Of a stretch of DNA of 64,000 nt, positions 31,188 to 39,568 are shown piece by piece. Source of the stretch: a virus; the IMG/VR virus record IMGVR_UViG_3300032246_002821, positions 62,001 through 126,000 of that record. The stretch is one strand, 5' to 3'. Each line of letters starts with the position of its first letter. Position 1 is the first letter of the stretch. The notes under the pieces were generated by a model that did not search any database, was not told the origin of the DNA, and was given only the letters and a program-made list of their open reading frames with translations. The translations under genes were made by a program, and so were the position numbers.

Positions 31188-33317
31188 TTAACGTAGGCCT
31201 GCCAACCAGGCTATCTTTTCTATGCTTGACTCTGCCACAGCATCGGCACTTTCAATAGTTGTCATACCAATACCAGGAGGCATTTTTTTGATCACATTGT
31301 CTCGTTCTTTCTTGTCTGCATTGTATGCAGGAGCATTGGGCACGTAGTGTTGATTGCCTTTTCTGTCTGTGTAGCTGTCTTTGACCGCTGGGCTAGTGTC
31401 AGCACCTAGATCTGCCGGACGGCGTGGTGGCAGTGGCACATTGCCAGTCTTGTCTGTGAAAGCTGTGTTGCTGAACATCTTGTTCAAACCTTCACGATCA
31501 GCTTGACTGGGTTGGCTAACAAAGGGATCTGCAATTCTTCTACTCTGATTATCAAAGCTAGCAGGACGATCAGCTTGACTGGGTTGGCTAACAAAGGGAT
31601 CTGCAATTCTTCTACTCTGATTATCAAAGCTAGCAGGACGATCAGATGGACTGGGTTGATCGCTTTCATTCTTCTGGAAGAACTGGCGAGCATCTGGCAT
31701 AGGAGCAGGACCGCTGTCTGGTGACATTTGTGGAATACCACTGTTTGGTGGCATTGGTGGAAGATAGTTTTCCTGATCCGGTGGGCCTTGGATACCGCTC
31801 AATGCTTTGAGTTTGTCTAGCACCTTTGAGTAGTAAGTATCATCAGTACTTTTTGCATATTTTGCGTGAACAGGTCTAATTGGATTATATGTGATGCCGT
31901 ACTGAGTACCCAAGTTAGCGATATCGCTACTTAAACCAGCATTATCTCTGTCCACTTTCGATCCAGGTGCGGCCATCGCCGCGCGATCATATGGAGTGGG
32001 TTCTGCTTCATCCTTGGTGCTGGTGCCACCACTGTCTGGTGCCATATCACCCGGACCTTCTTGAATACCGCTCAGTGTTTTGAGTCTGGCGATATCGTCA
32101 GATACCATTTCTTCACCTGGATGATCATTACTGTCCCACATGGTTTTAGTGCCTGTGCCTTGCAGTGTATAGGGATCAGGATTAATTCGGCCAGGGATAA
32201 CAGGCATATTCAATTCAGGTGCAGATTTTGGAGCAGCAGGTGGGGTAGACATTTTTGGTGCAGGGCCATCAGGTGTCTGCATGAATTTAGGAACATCTGC
32301 TTTGGGCGCATCTCTTCCACCACCCATAGAATATGGGTCCCGTCTGCCTGCCTGTGGTACGGTTGTAGGAGGCGGAGGAGGAGGGGCATCTAGACCACCA
32401 CCCATAGAATATGGGTCCTGTCTGCCTGCCTGTGGTACAGAAACTGGATTACTGGGCGGATTTTTCATCTTGGGAGCAGGTCCATCTGAACTTCCGCCAC
32501 CCCAGTCATAGGGATTAGGCTTGATAGGCGCAATAGGAGCAGTACCAGTTGGTGGTGGAACAGGTTTAGCGCCAGGACCGAAACCAGGAATTGGTTCATT
32601 TATTGTTAATAATGGTTTTTCACGAGGAGGAGTGCCTGGCTCTGGTGCGCCAGGTTGTTTCAATTGGGCAGGGTCTGGTCTGCTCATTTGGTTAGGAGGA
32701 ATATTTGCAGCAGGAGGAGTCATACCTGTTGTGCTGCCAGGACCGAATTGACCGCCAGGTGCGGTTGGACTGGGTGTAGCAGGTGCTGGTGCTGGTTTAG
32801 CAGGTGCGGGTGTTGCTGGTTGTGTTGGCGCAGCAGGACGATAGGCCTGTTGATCAGGATTCAGATTCTTCTGGATCACGTCAGGATCGTTTGCTCCGCC
32901 CTTACGTGCAGTCAAACCTTTTTGTTGGTTCATATACTGGCCCAGTGTGGCATTGGGATTGCCGACTTCTTTTCTAAACTGATCCAATTGATCTTTGGTA
33001 ACAACAGGTGCTTTAGCAGCTGGTGCCGGGGCAGCGGGTGCTGGTTTAGCAGTTTCAGGCCCAGGAGTGCTGAAGAATCTGGTGTTGTCACCAGGCATCT
33101 TGTCGAAACGGCCTTTTTCATCGCCATACAAGCCAGGACCGGCCTGTGATTTAGTGCCCAGTGGAACCACAGGACCGCCATCGCCGGGATCACGATAATA
33201 TTGTCTGCCATCGTCAGCAGGCGCAGCAGACTTTTTAGGTGCTTCTGCGATATTGAATTCGTTCAGCTGTAGACCAGCTAATTTTTTCATTTCGTTCAAA
33301 GGGTCTTTGTTGGCCAT
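31188..33317 (-). CDS. Large Pro/Ala-rich disordered virion-associated protein
   Basis: 709 residues, dominated by Pro, Ala, Gly, Asp and Gln, almost certainly disordered. It carries two perfect copies of a 24-residue repeat (around 31494-31645) and repeated 'DPYSMGGG' units. Short LxxLAG[LI]-type motifs occur at the N-terminus (MKKLAGLQL), twice inside ('TLSGIQ', 'ALSGIQ') and at the very end (IAWLAGLR). A gp21-type [IL]-x-E site, 'FNIAEAPKK', follows residue 20. A late-type octamer precedes it. Together with the next two genes it forms a block of giant low-complexity proteins; a head-internal role is inference. Confidence 0.75.
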   Translation of the reverse strand: MANKDPLNEMKKLAGLQLNEFNIAEAPKKSAAPADDGRQYYRDPGDGGPVVPLGTKSQAGPGLYGDEKGRFDKMPGDNTRFFSTPGPETAKPAPAAPAPAAKAPVVTKDQLDQFRKEVGNPNATLGQYMNQQKGLTARKGGANDPDVIQKNLNPDQQAYRPAAPTQPATPAPAKPAPAPATPSPTAPGGQFGPGSTTGMTPPAANIPPNQMSRPDPAQLKQPGAPEPGTPPREKPLLTINEPIPGFGPGAKPVPPPTGTAPIAPIKPNPYDWGGGSSDGPAPKMKNPPSNPVSVPQAGRQDPYSMGGGLDAPPPPPPTTVPQAGRRDPYSMGGGRDAPKADVPKFMQTPDGPAPKMSTPPAAPKSAPELNMPVIPGRINPDPYTLQGTGTKTMWDSNDHPGEEMVSDDIARLKTLSGIQEGPGDMAPDSGGTSTKDEAEPTPYDRAAMAAPGSKVDRDNAGLSSDIANLGTQYGITYNPIRPVHAKYAKSTDDTYYSKVLDKLKALSGIQGPPDQENYLPPMPPNSGIPQMSPDSGPAPMPDARQFFQKNESDQPSPSDRPASFDNQSRRIADPFVSQPSQADRPASFDNQSRRIADPFVSQPSQADREGLNKMFSNTAFTDKTGNVPLPPRRPADLGADTSPAVKDSYTDRKGNQHYVPNAPAYNADKKERDNVIKKMPPGIGMTTIESADAVAESSIEKIAWLAGLR
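31494..31645. repeat. 72-bp perfect tandem repeat, two copies plus fragment
   Basis: Two adjacent 72-bp units starting at 31494 and 31566, with a short third start. In protein they give 24-residue repeats containing 'DRPASFDNQSRRIADPF'. Near-identity at DNA level indicates recent duplication. Confidence 0.88.
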
Positions 33318-33341
33318 CTCTTTTCCAGTATGTTGTTGTAA

Positions 33342-36300
33342 TTATTTATTCAATCCGGCTAATCTACGCAGCGTATTGATGCTTTCTGTTGTCTCGCCTG
33401 AGTTTTCCACCGGCTCGCTATTATTGGCAGGTTTGGGCATATTGGTGCTGTTGTTGGCAGAACTGGTACCACTTGCTGGATTGGCTGAACTGGTATCCAC
33501 AGGTTTAGGCGCAGTTATACCAGCTGGTCCAGCAGGTTGGGTAGGAGGTACTGGTGTACCCGCCGCAGTAGTTTTACTGGCATTGGGATCAGTGCTCATA
33601 GGAGCAGGTGTAGCTGGTTTAGGTTGTCCTGCAGGTACGCTCACTGCCACTTGGGCTTTGTCTGATTGCGGAGGTGTAGCTTCCGCCACTCCAGTTTCCT
33701 TGTAGTAAGCACGTTCACGCAATGTTTTGGCCATCTTGCTCAGAGCCTGAAGATCTAAGTTGCGGCTGTCTTCTATGCGACTTTTGGCCCAATCCCTTGT
33801 GCCATAACCTTGTTCTGTATTTTGTGGTTCTGCTAAATCCAGATATTTGTAATCAGGATGGCCTTTGTGTAACCTGCTGCGATAAATGCCAGGTCCCATT
33901 CTCTCCCAGTCTTTGCCCAGTTCACGGACTTTATGGGGAATATCCGCTAATCTATCACCAGAATACATCTCCAGCCATCTGTGATCCACGTCACGACCGC
34001 TTTTGCCAGGACCCTTGCCGTCTCCTCTGCCTGTTCCTTCCCCGCCACCTTGTCCGCCACCAGTGCCTGTGCCCTGTCCTGGACCTCTGCCTGTGCCATC
34101 GCCTTTACCTGCGCCGCCACCACGGCCGCCGCCACCGGGGCTCATATTGTATTCACGTTCACGGGGATCGCCTTTGCCGCCACCAGCTCTGCTAGCACGT
34201 TGTTCAGCACTGCTGCCGAATTCCTTTTGTGCGAATTCCTCGCGGCTGATGCCACTAGTGGGTCCGCCTTTGGTGATATATGGATCAATGATTTTTCTGC
34301 CCTGGTTGTCATAGGTAACAGGTCTGTTATCGTTGGGATCATCGGTAGCCAGCTCGTGACCGTTTTCAGTGTATTTGGGACCGCTTGCTCCAGGCTTGCC
34401 TCTCTGAGGACTAGGCTGAACATCCACACCAGTGGGGGTATTACGCACTGTGCTGCCCTTGGGGCTGGTCATCACACCAGGTTGATCAGCAGGTGCTATG
34501 GCATTGGCATCACCTGTGCCGCCTGGCACTCCGGGTTTACCAAAAGTACCACTGGGAGCAGGTCTGCCGTAACTGGGTGTAGGTGGTGTCTGAGTAGGTT
34601 CTGCTTTAGGCTCAGGTGGTTTTTCCGTAGGTTTATCGAATGTGGTAGTGGGACTTGGCCTTGCATAGCTGGGTGCTTGAGGCTGTGGTTCAGTCTTTGC
34701 TGGTTCTGGTGGTTTCTCAGGTGGCTTTTCCACAGGTTTATTGAAAGTGGTTGTAGGCGCAGGTCTGGCGTAACTGGGTGCCTGGGGCTGTGGTTCAGTC
34801 TTTGCTGGTTCTGGTGGTTTCTCAGGTGGCTTTTCCACAGGTTTATTGAAAGTGGTTGTAGGCGCAGGTCTGGCGTAACTGGGCGCCTGCGGCTTGGGTT
34901 CTGTTTTTTCTGGTTCGGTTTTCTCAGGTTCTGTAGGCGTGACCCGCTGTTGTTCAGGTTCTTTGGCCAAGAGTTCTTTGTACAACTCATCCTGAGTTTT
35001 GGGCTGTGTCTGAGGTTTAGGCGCAGGCTGTGGTTCCAGTTCCTGATCTTGTGCCAATTTATCCATCATATCTTTGAAAGCAGCCAACGCATCAGGCGTG
35101 GGTTTATCGACTGGCTGCTCTGGCTTTACAGTGACTTTTTGCTTTGGTGTGATGATGATAGGATTGTTTTCAGCGCCAGGTCCGCCTTGTCCAGGCAGCT
35201 TGCTGAAATCTTGTTGCGGTTCTTTGTCATCGGCACTGGTAGCATCAGCACTTGTAGCAGGTACTGTACCCGTTGTGCTTGATTGTGTACTGGTGTTACC
35301 AGATCCGCCTTGATCTCTGGGTGCGTGGATTTCTGGATTGTACCTTACTCTGGGATCGTGCTGCTGGGTGTCGGTGCCAGGGGGCAATTCAGGAATAGTT
35401 GTTACTCTCATCGGGGAATCAGGAGGAGGGGGTTCGTATGGTTCTAATTCAGCATCTGGATCAGGATAAATGTGAGGACCTGGCAGGTTAACATCAGGTA
35501 AATTGGGGTCTTTTGCAATACCATAAGGAAGTGGTGGAGTTTTATTTGGGTCGTTCAAACCAGCATTTTTCTTTAAGGCATCCAGTGGATCTGTTTTAAC
35601 TGGTTGTTGACCAGCAGGCTGAGGAACATCTCGTTGATCCATATCTTGTGCTTGCTGTGCTTGCTTTTCGCTAGGATCTATCTTTACTTGCACTCCTGCA
35701 TTTTTCTTGAGTGTGTCCAAGGGATCCTCAGGATCCCATAAAAAAATTTCAAACGGCTCTGTTCTTTTATATTTTACGCTATCAGGCACATTATCTATAT
35801 CTTTTGCTTTGAATGTGTCAACTTTTTTATCAGGATTTGCCTGATTCCACTTTTGCAATTCATTATGGGTATAAGATTCTGGACTAGTGGCAGGGCTCAT
35901 TGGCTGATATTCACCAGGAGGCGGCGCAGGTGACTGAGCCGGAGTACCGCCTACTTCAGATCCTGGCGTTGTGGCTTGTGAAGGACTGGGTGTCTTTTCA
36001 GCTGAACTGGGTCCACCTGTACTGGCGGCACTGTCTGGCGATCCACCGCCACCACCGCCACCGCCTTTTTTAAACACAACCACACCAGTTGGTGCGTTCA
36101 TTGCATAACTGCCACTGGGACTGGTCATCACACCAGGCTGGGATTTCAGTGGTATGGTATCCTGGCTGAATTCATCATCTGGAGTATTTTTTTTTAAATC
36201 GGGAGTAGTAGTACTAGCTGGAGGTTCAGGGTTAGTAATTACTTTGTCCTGATTACTTGCAGGAGGTGTATTAGATGGCGCCTCGGGATCTGGACTGTCA

Positions 36301-37124
36301 TCATTCAAGATACCAGCCAGTCTCTGTAATTCTGTCAGCTTACTGTTGTTTTTTACTGTTGCGCTTTCCTCAGGATTAAACCCACTGCTCTTGTTGAAAA
36401 CATCCAGGGTCTTTTGATCAGGTTTATCAGTCTTACTTTGTGGAGGCAAATCGTTGACATCTCGTTTATCCATAGCTTGAGCTTGAGCTTGAGCTTGATT
36501 ATCTGCAGGCTGCGGTTGCTGTTTTTGAGCAGCAGCTTGTTTTTCATTATAACCATAAACGGTTTTATCGTAGGGTATGGTGGTGATACCAGTATCTGGA
36601 TCAGGTAGAGGATCTTGACCAGGAAATTGAGATAGTGCATCTTTAGCAAGTTGTCCTGCTATAGGTGCAGCTAAAGCACCGTGAAGTGCTGCACTTACTT
36701 TTGCGCCTGGACTCATCAATGGTTTGGCAGGTGTTGCAGGCGCTGGTGGTGGCGGTGCGCTTATAGTATTACCAGGAGGATTGGGTTGGCCTGGAGACCA
36801 AGTGGGTACTTCCTGATAAGGTACAATGTTTTTTGGTGCAGAAACAGCAGATGGTTCTGCACTAGTAGTGCTGCGTGTGGTACGCATACTGGGATCCACC
36901 CGCACTTCAGGCCCGCCAGGACTGGGTCTGCTGGGCATATAACGGCTGGCTGGCACGATAGGTGGTACTTCTGGTCCCACCTTATTTCTACTACCATAAG
37001 GATCAGTTGGGTCGCCAGGACCCGCCTCTGCTATGCTCTGTACTTCGCGCATTTTGGCACGGTTACGCAAGTTGTGTGTGAATTCTTTAAGTGCGTTAAA
37101 GTAGTTTCTTGGATCTTGTGCCAT
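33342..37124 (-). CDS. Giant Pro/Gly/Thr-rich disordered virion-associated protein
   Basis: 1260 residues. The N-terminal 30 residues are helical ('YFNALKEFTHNLRNRAKM') and end in 'QSIAEAGPG', an I-x-E site of the prohead-protease type. Then long Pro/Thr/Lys/Gln-rich stretches, a 35-residue tandem repeat (34681-34890), an eight-Gly run, a Gly-rich basic segment ('GGGGRGGGAGKGDGTG'), and LxxLAG-type motifs ('LQRLAGIL', 'LKKNAGVQ', 'LKKNAGLN') with the protein ending 'TLRRLAGLNK'. An RG/GK-rich part could bind nucleic acid. A GGAAA precedes the ATG; a TATAAA-containing element lies upstream. Function unknown; its place in the virion block and size suggest a head-packaged protein. Confidence 0.75.
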   Translation of the reverse strand: MAQDPRNYFNALKEFTHNLRNRAKMREVQSIAEAGPGDPTDPYGSRNKVGPEVPPIVPASRYMPSRPSPGGPEVRVDPSMRTTRSTTSAEPSAVSAPKNIVPYQEVPTWSPGQPNPPGNTISAPPPPAPATPAKPLMSPGAKVSAALHGALAAPIAGQLAKDALSQFPGQDPLPDPDTGITTIPYDKTVYGYNEKQAAAQKQQPQPADNQAQAQAQAMDKRDVNDLPPQSKTDKPDQKTLDVFNKSSGFNPEESATVKNNSKLTELQRLAGILNDDSPDPEAPSNTPPASNQDKVITNPEPPASTTTPDLKKNTPDDEFSQDTIPLKSQPGVMTSPSGSYAMNAPTGVVVFKKGGGGGGGGSPDSAASTGGPSSAEKTPSPSQATTPGSEVGGTPAQSPAPPPGEYQPMSPATSPESYTHNELQKWNQANPDKKVDTFKAKDIDNVPDSVKYKRTEPFEIFLWDPEDPLDTLKKNAGVQVKIDPSEKQAQQAQDMDQRDVPQPAGQQPVKTDPLDALKKNAGLNDPNKTPPLPYGIAKDPNLPDVNLPGPHIYPDPDAELEPYEPPPPDSPMRVTTIPELPPGTDTQQHDPRVRYNPEIHAPRDQGGSGNTSTQSSTTGTVPATSADATSADDKEPQQDFSKLPGQGGPGAENNPIIITPKQKVTVKPEQPVDKPTPDALAAFKDMMDKLAQDQELEPQPAPKPQTQPKTQDELYKELLAKEPEQQRVTPTEPEKTEPEKTEPKPQAPSYARPAPTTTFNKPVEKPPEKPPEPAKTEPQPQAPSYARPAPTTTFNKPVEKPPEKPPEPAKTEPQPQAPSYARPSPTTTFDKPTEKPPEPKAEPTQTPPTPSYGRPAPSGTFGKPGVPGGTGDANAIAPADQPGVMTSPKGSTVRNTPTGVDVQPSPQRGKPGASGPKYTENGHELATDDPNDNRPVTYDNQGRKIIDPYITKGGPTSGISREEFAQKEFGSSAEQRASRAGGGKGDPREREYNMSPGGGGRGGGAGKGDGTGRGPGQGTGTGGGQGGGEGTGRGDGKGPGKSGRDVDHRWLEMYSGDRLADIPHKVRELGKDWERMGPGIYRSRLHKGHPDYKYLDLAEPQNTEQGYGTRDWAKSRIEDSRNLDLQALSKMAKTLRERAYYKETGVAEATPPQSDKAQVAVSVPAGQPKPATPAPMSTDPNASKTTAAGTPVPPTQPAGPAGITAPKPVDTSSANPASGTSSANNSTNMPKPANNSEPVENSGETTESINTLRRLAGLNK
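33343..33350 (-). promoter_or_regulatory. T4-type late promoter (AATAAATA)
   Basis: Overlaps the stop codon of the 33342-37124 gene and lies 26 bases before the ATG of the 31188-33317 gene. One mismatch from consensus. Confidence 0.6.
34681..34890. repeat. 105-bp tandem repeat inside the giant gene
   Basis: Two adjacent near-identical 105-bp units (34681 and 34786), with degenerate flanking copies. Each encodes 35 residues containing 'SYARPAPTTTFNKPVEKPP'. Confidence 0.8.
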
Positions 37125-37141
37125 TATGATTTCCGTTTATA

Positions 37142-39556
37142 TTACTTAGGTGCGTAAGGTGTTAGCTGGCCTGCCAGTTTCATAAGTTCCAAGATACTTT
37201 CATCCATCTTGTTACCTTCCACTTTGTATGTCTTTCCACCCACTTCGAACTCATCTTTGTGTGCGGCTCTGGCTTTGGCTAGCTCTCCAGAGAATTCATT
37301 GCCTTCGTCTGTGACTTCTTCTTCCACATCTGTTTTCTTGTCGGCAGCGGCTTTCTTCATGCTTTCTTTTCTGTCGCCGTCTTTATCCAGATCGATATAA
37401 TCGGGTTTAGCAGCTTCTTTGATTCCAGCCAGGTTTTTTAAAGTATCCATTGCTTCGTCTGTCTTCTTGTCGCCACGCATCATTGCGAAATCGTCAGCAT
37501 CTATCTTGTCGTTATGGTTTTTATCCAGTTGTTTCTGTTTACCTTTCAGCATATCTTCTTCCATATCGTCCTCTGTGGCCATATGATGTACTTGGCCTTG
37601 TTCGTGACGGCTGGCCATAGTGTCAGTGGCCATAGCCAGATAGTCAGCTGCTTTGGTAATTTTAGCCTGGATCCATTCTGGCAGATTCTCATCGCTAGCC
37701 ATCAGTGCATCCAGTTCTTCAGCAGCACGAGCGATAGTGTGCAACTGTGTCTTGGCCATACCAGCTTCGCCATCATATTCATCGTGGCTGTGTGGCGCGG
37801 CCTGATCATCGTCTGTGCTCATTTCCATACCATCATCAGTGGTCTCATCTTCATCAGCATAGATGTAGTTTTCCTGGATGATGTTACGTATGCTGTATAT
37901 CATACCGTCCAGGTGTTCGCTGATCTGTTCATGTGTCCAAGGAGCAAAACTTTCTTCCATATGTTCTGCATCATATGCTTCTGTTGTTTCTGTGTGATCC
38001 TGTTCGGTTTCTGTCATTCCTGAACCGCTCCAGCACTCATCCATACCGTGTACTGGGCACATCTCACCAGCTTCTGTCATATTGCAACTGGCTTCGTTCA
38101 CAGGTTCTTCACCCATACCCATGATCTGTTCTTCGAATTCGTCTGCAGGACTACGGCTCTTTTTTGCCATTAGTTTACGAGCTTCGGGATTCTGTCTCAC
38201 CTGTTCTGCGTATGCAGGATTGCGTTTGATCTCAGCTAAATCACGCATATACTTCTGCGCCAACATGATAGCCAGCTTCTTATCTCTATTGTATTCATCA
38301 TTGGGACGTTGGCCGAAGGCTTCGCCTTCGCTGCTGACCAGGTCGCCCATCAGTGCAGCAAAGTTGGCTACATCGTCGCCGTCTGATGCGATTGTGCGGT
38401 TTGCCACATCGCCCAGCACAGCACTCAACAGTGCTTTGTTGTCTGTGTAACGACGGCTGATCATCAGGCTGTCCATTGCTGGATCAGCTTTGAGTACCAA
38501 CTGCCAATCGGGGTCCATAATTTTTTGTTCTACAGCGCCTGATGCTTCTGATAGATTTAACATTGCACTTTCCTTTAATCTTTTGTAAGCACCGGCTGCA
38601 CTGCCAATGTAATTGTCCAAATTCTCGTTGTAAGCCTGGGTGGTGAACCAGCCTTTCACTTCTGTGATGTCATCGTCAGATTCAGGCAATAGCTGCACCA
38701 ATGATTCCAGACAGTCTGTGAAATTACGGCTGTTGTTGCTCATACGTAGCAGATTGCCACGGATGCTTTCTTTCATCTGTTGAGCAGCACGGATAACGTG
38801 ACCTGCCTGTTCAGATTCGAATGTCTTGGTGCGTGTTGCGCTGGTAAATCTGCTGAGATTACGCATCTCGTTTACCGCGCGGCTGATGATCTTTCCATTT
38901 GTATCGTAGGGATTGCCACCGCGACCGATGTAATTCGCCATGGCCTTTGCCCCGCTCACACTCTTGAATGGCAGCAGGAATTTCTCACCTGACTCGTTGA
39001 CACAATAGATACGATCCACTTTGAGCAGACGATTGTTGGTGTTCTCCAGCATCTTTTCACTGTGTACAACGTGGATTGTGACATTGTTCACATTACCTTC
39101 GCTGATCTTACCACGGCGTCTCCAGTCCACACGCCCTTCCATGATGCTTTCATTCTTAATCTTTTTCTTTTCTGGATTTAGCTTAATCATATACTGCAAG
39201 TCCTGTCTGCTGAGTGTGTCTTTGGTGATGTCACGTACATCGAAGTTTAACATATGACTCTTGGCCATCCTGCGTAATTCACGCAGGAATCGGTACCAGT
39301 AGGGCTTGTCTTCTGGCAACATACGTTCGGTGATATCAGTGTCGAAAAACACTTTTAAACTGTTGTTATCCACGACACTGCACATGATATGCCCGTAGGG
39401 TCTCAGGCTTTCTTTATCTGTGTATACGAAATTAAAAAATCTGGCTTTATCTGGATCTACAGTGGTGTTGCCATCCTCGTCTCCCATATTGATCTTGGGA
39501 AAGCGATTACGCAGTTTAAAAAATAGATCTTGTGCAGCGTTGCTAATATCAGTCAT
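37142..39556 (-). CDS. Large acidic virion-associated protein with EF-hand-like motifs
   Basis: 804 residues. A folded N-terminal region (1-130, 'KVFFDTDITERMLPEDKPYW') is followed by [IL]-x-E sites ('SIMEGRV', 'KISEGNV', 'NLSEASG'), a helical middle, and a highly acidic C-terminal half. Two calcium-loop-like motifs are visible, 'DKNHNDKIDADD' and 'DLDKDGDRKES', plus a CPVHG...C putative metal site ('GEMCPVHGMDECW'). LxxLAG-type motifs occur late ('TLKNLAGIKE', 'ELMKLAGQL'). A late octamer lies only 5 bases before the ATG. From memory, similar large acidic proteins are found next to gp17 in T4-like marine phages. Exact role unknown. Confidence 0.8.
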   Translation of the reverse strand: MTDISNAAQDLFFKLRNRFPKINMGDEDGNTTVDPDKARFFNFVYTDKESLRPYGHIMCSVVDNNSLKVFFDTDITERMLPEDKPYWYRFLRELRRMAKSHMLNFDVRDITKDTLSRQDLQYMIKLNPEKKKIKNESIMEGRVDWRRRGKISEGNVNNVTIHVVHSEKMLENTNNRLLKVDRIYCVNESGEKFLLPFKSVSGAKAMANYIGRGGNPYDTNGKIISRAVNEMRNLSRFTSATRTKTFESEQAGHVIRAAQQMKESIRGNLLRMSNNSRNFTDCLESLVQLLPESDDDITEVKGWFTTQAYNENLDNYIGSAAGAYKRLKESAMLNLSEASGAVEQKIMDPDWQLVLKADPAMDSLMISRRYTDNKALLSAVLGDVANRTIASDGDDVANFAALMGDLVSSEGEAFGQRPNDEYNRDKKLAIMLAQKYMRDLAEIKRNPAYAEQVRQNPEARKLMAKKSRSPADEFEEQIMGMGEEPVNEASCNMTEAGEMCPVHGMDECWSGSGMTETEQDHTETTEAYDAEHMEESFAPWTHEQISEHLDGMIYSIRNIIQENYIYADEDETTDDGMEMSTDDDQAAPHSHDEYDGEAGMAKTQLHTIARAAEELDALMASDENLPEWIQAKITKAADYLAMATDTMASRHEQGQVHHMATEDDMEEDMLKGKQKQLDKNHNDKIDADDFAMMRGDKKTDEAMDTLKNLAGIKEAAKPDYIDLDKDGDRKESMKKAAADKKTDVEEEVTDEGNEFSGELAKARAAHKDEFEVGGKTYKVEGNKMDESILELMKLAGQLTPYAPK

Positions 39557-39560
39557 ACGG

Positions 39561-39568
39561 TATTTATT
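39561..39568 (-). promoter_or_regulatory. T4-type late promoter (AATAAATA), abutting the start
   Basis: Located 5 bases before the ATG of the 37142-39556 gene and overlapping the terminase stop. The predicted start point falls on the ATG itself, so the transcript would have no leader. Confidence 0.5.

Noticed and set aside
31494-31645. Repeats as a CRISPR array
   Set aside because: Units are contiguous 72-bp copies in frame with the gene; there are no spacers.
34681-34890. 105-bp repeats as a CRISPR or origin iteron array
   Set aside because: They are in-frame coding repeats of a Pro-rich protein.
33981-35282. 433-codon plus-strand frame opposite the giant Pro/Gly-rich gene
   Set aside because: Cys/Arg/Trp/Phe-rich antisense of Pro/Thr/Lys repeats; the sense frame is continuous over 1260 codons with LxxLAG motifs.
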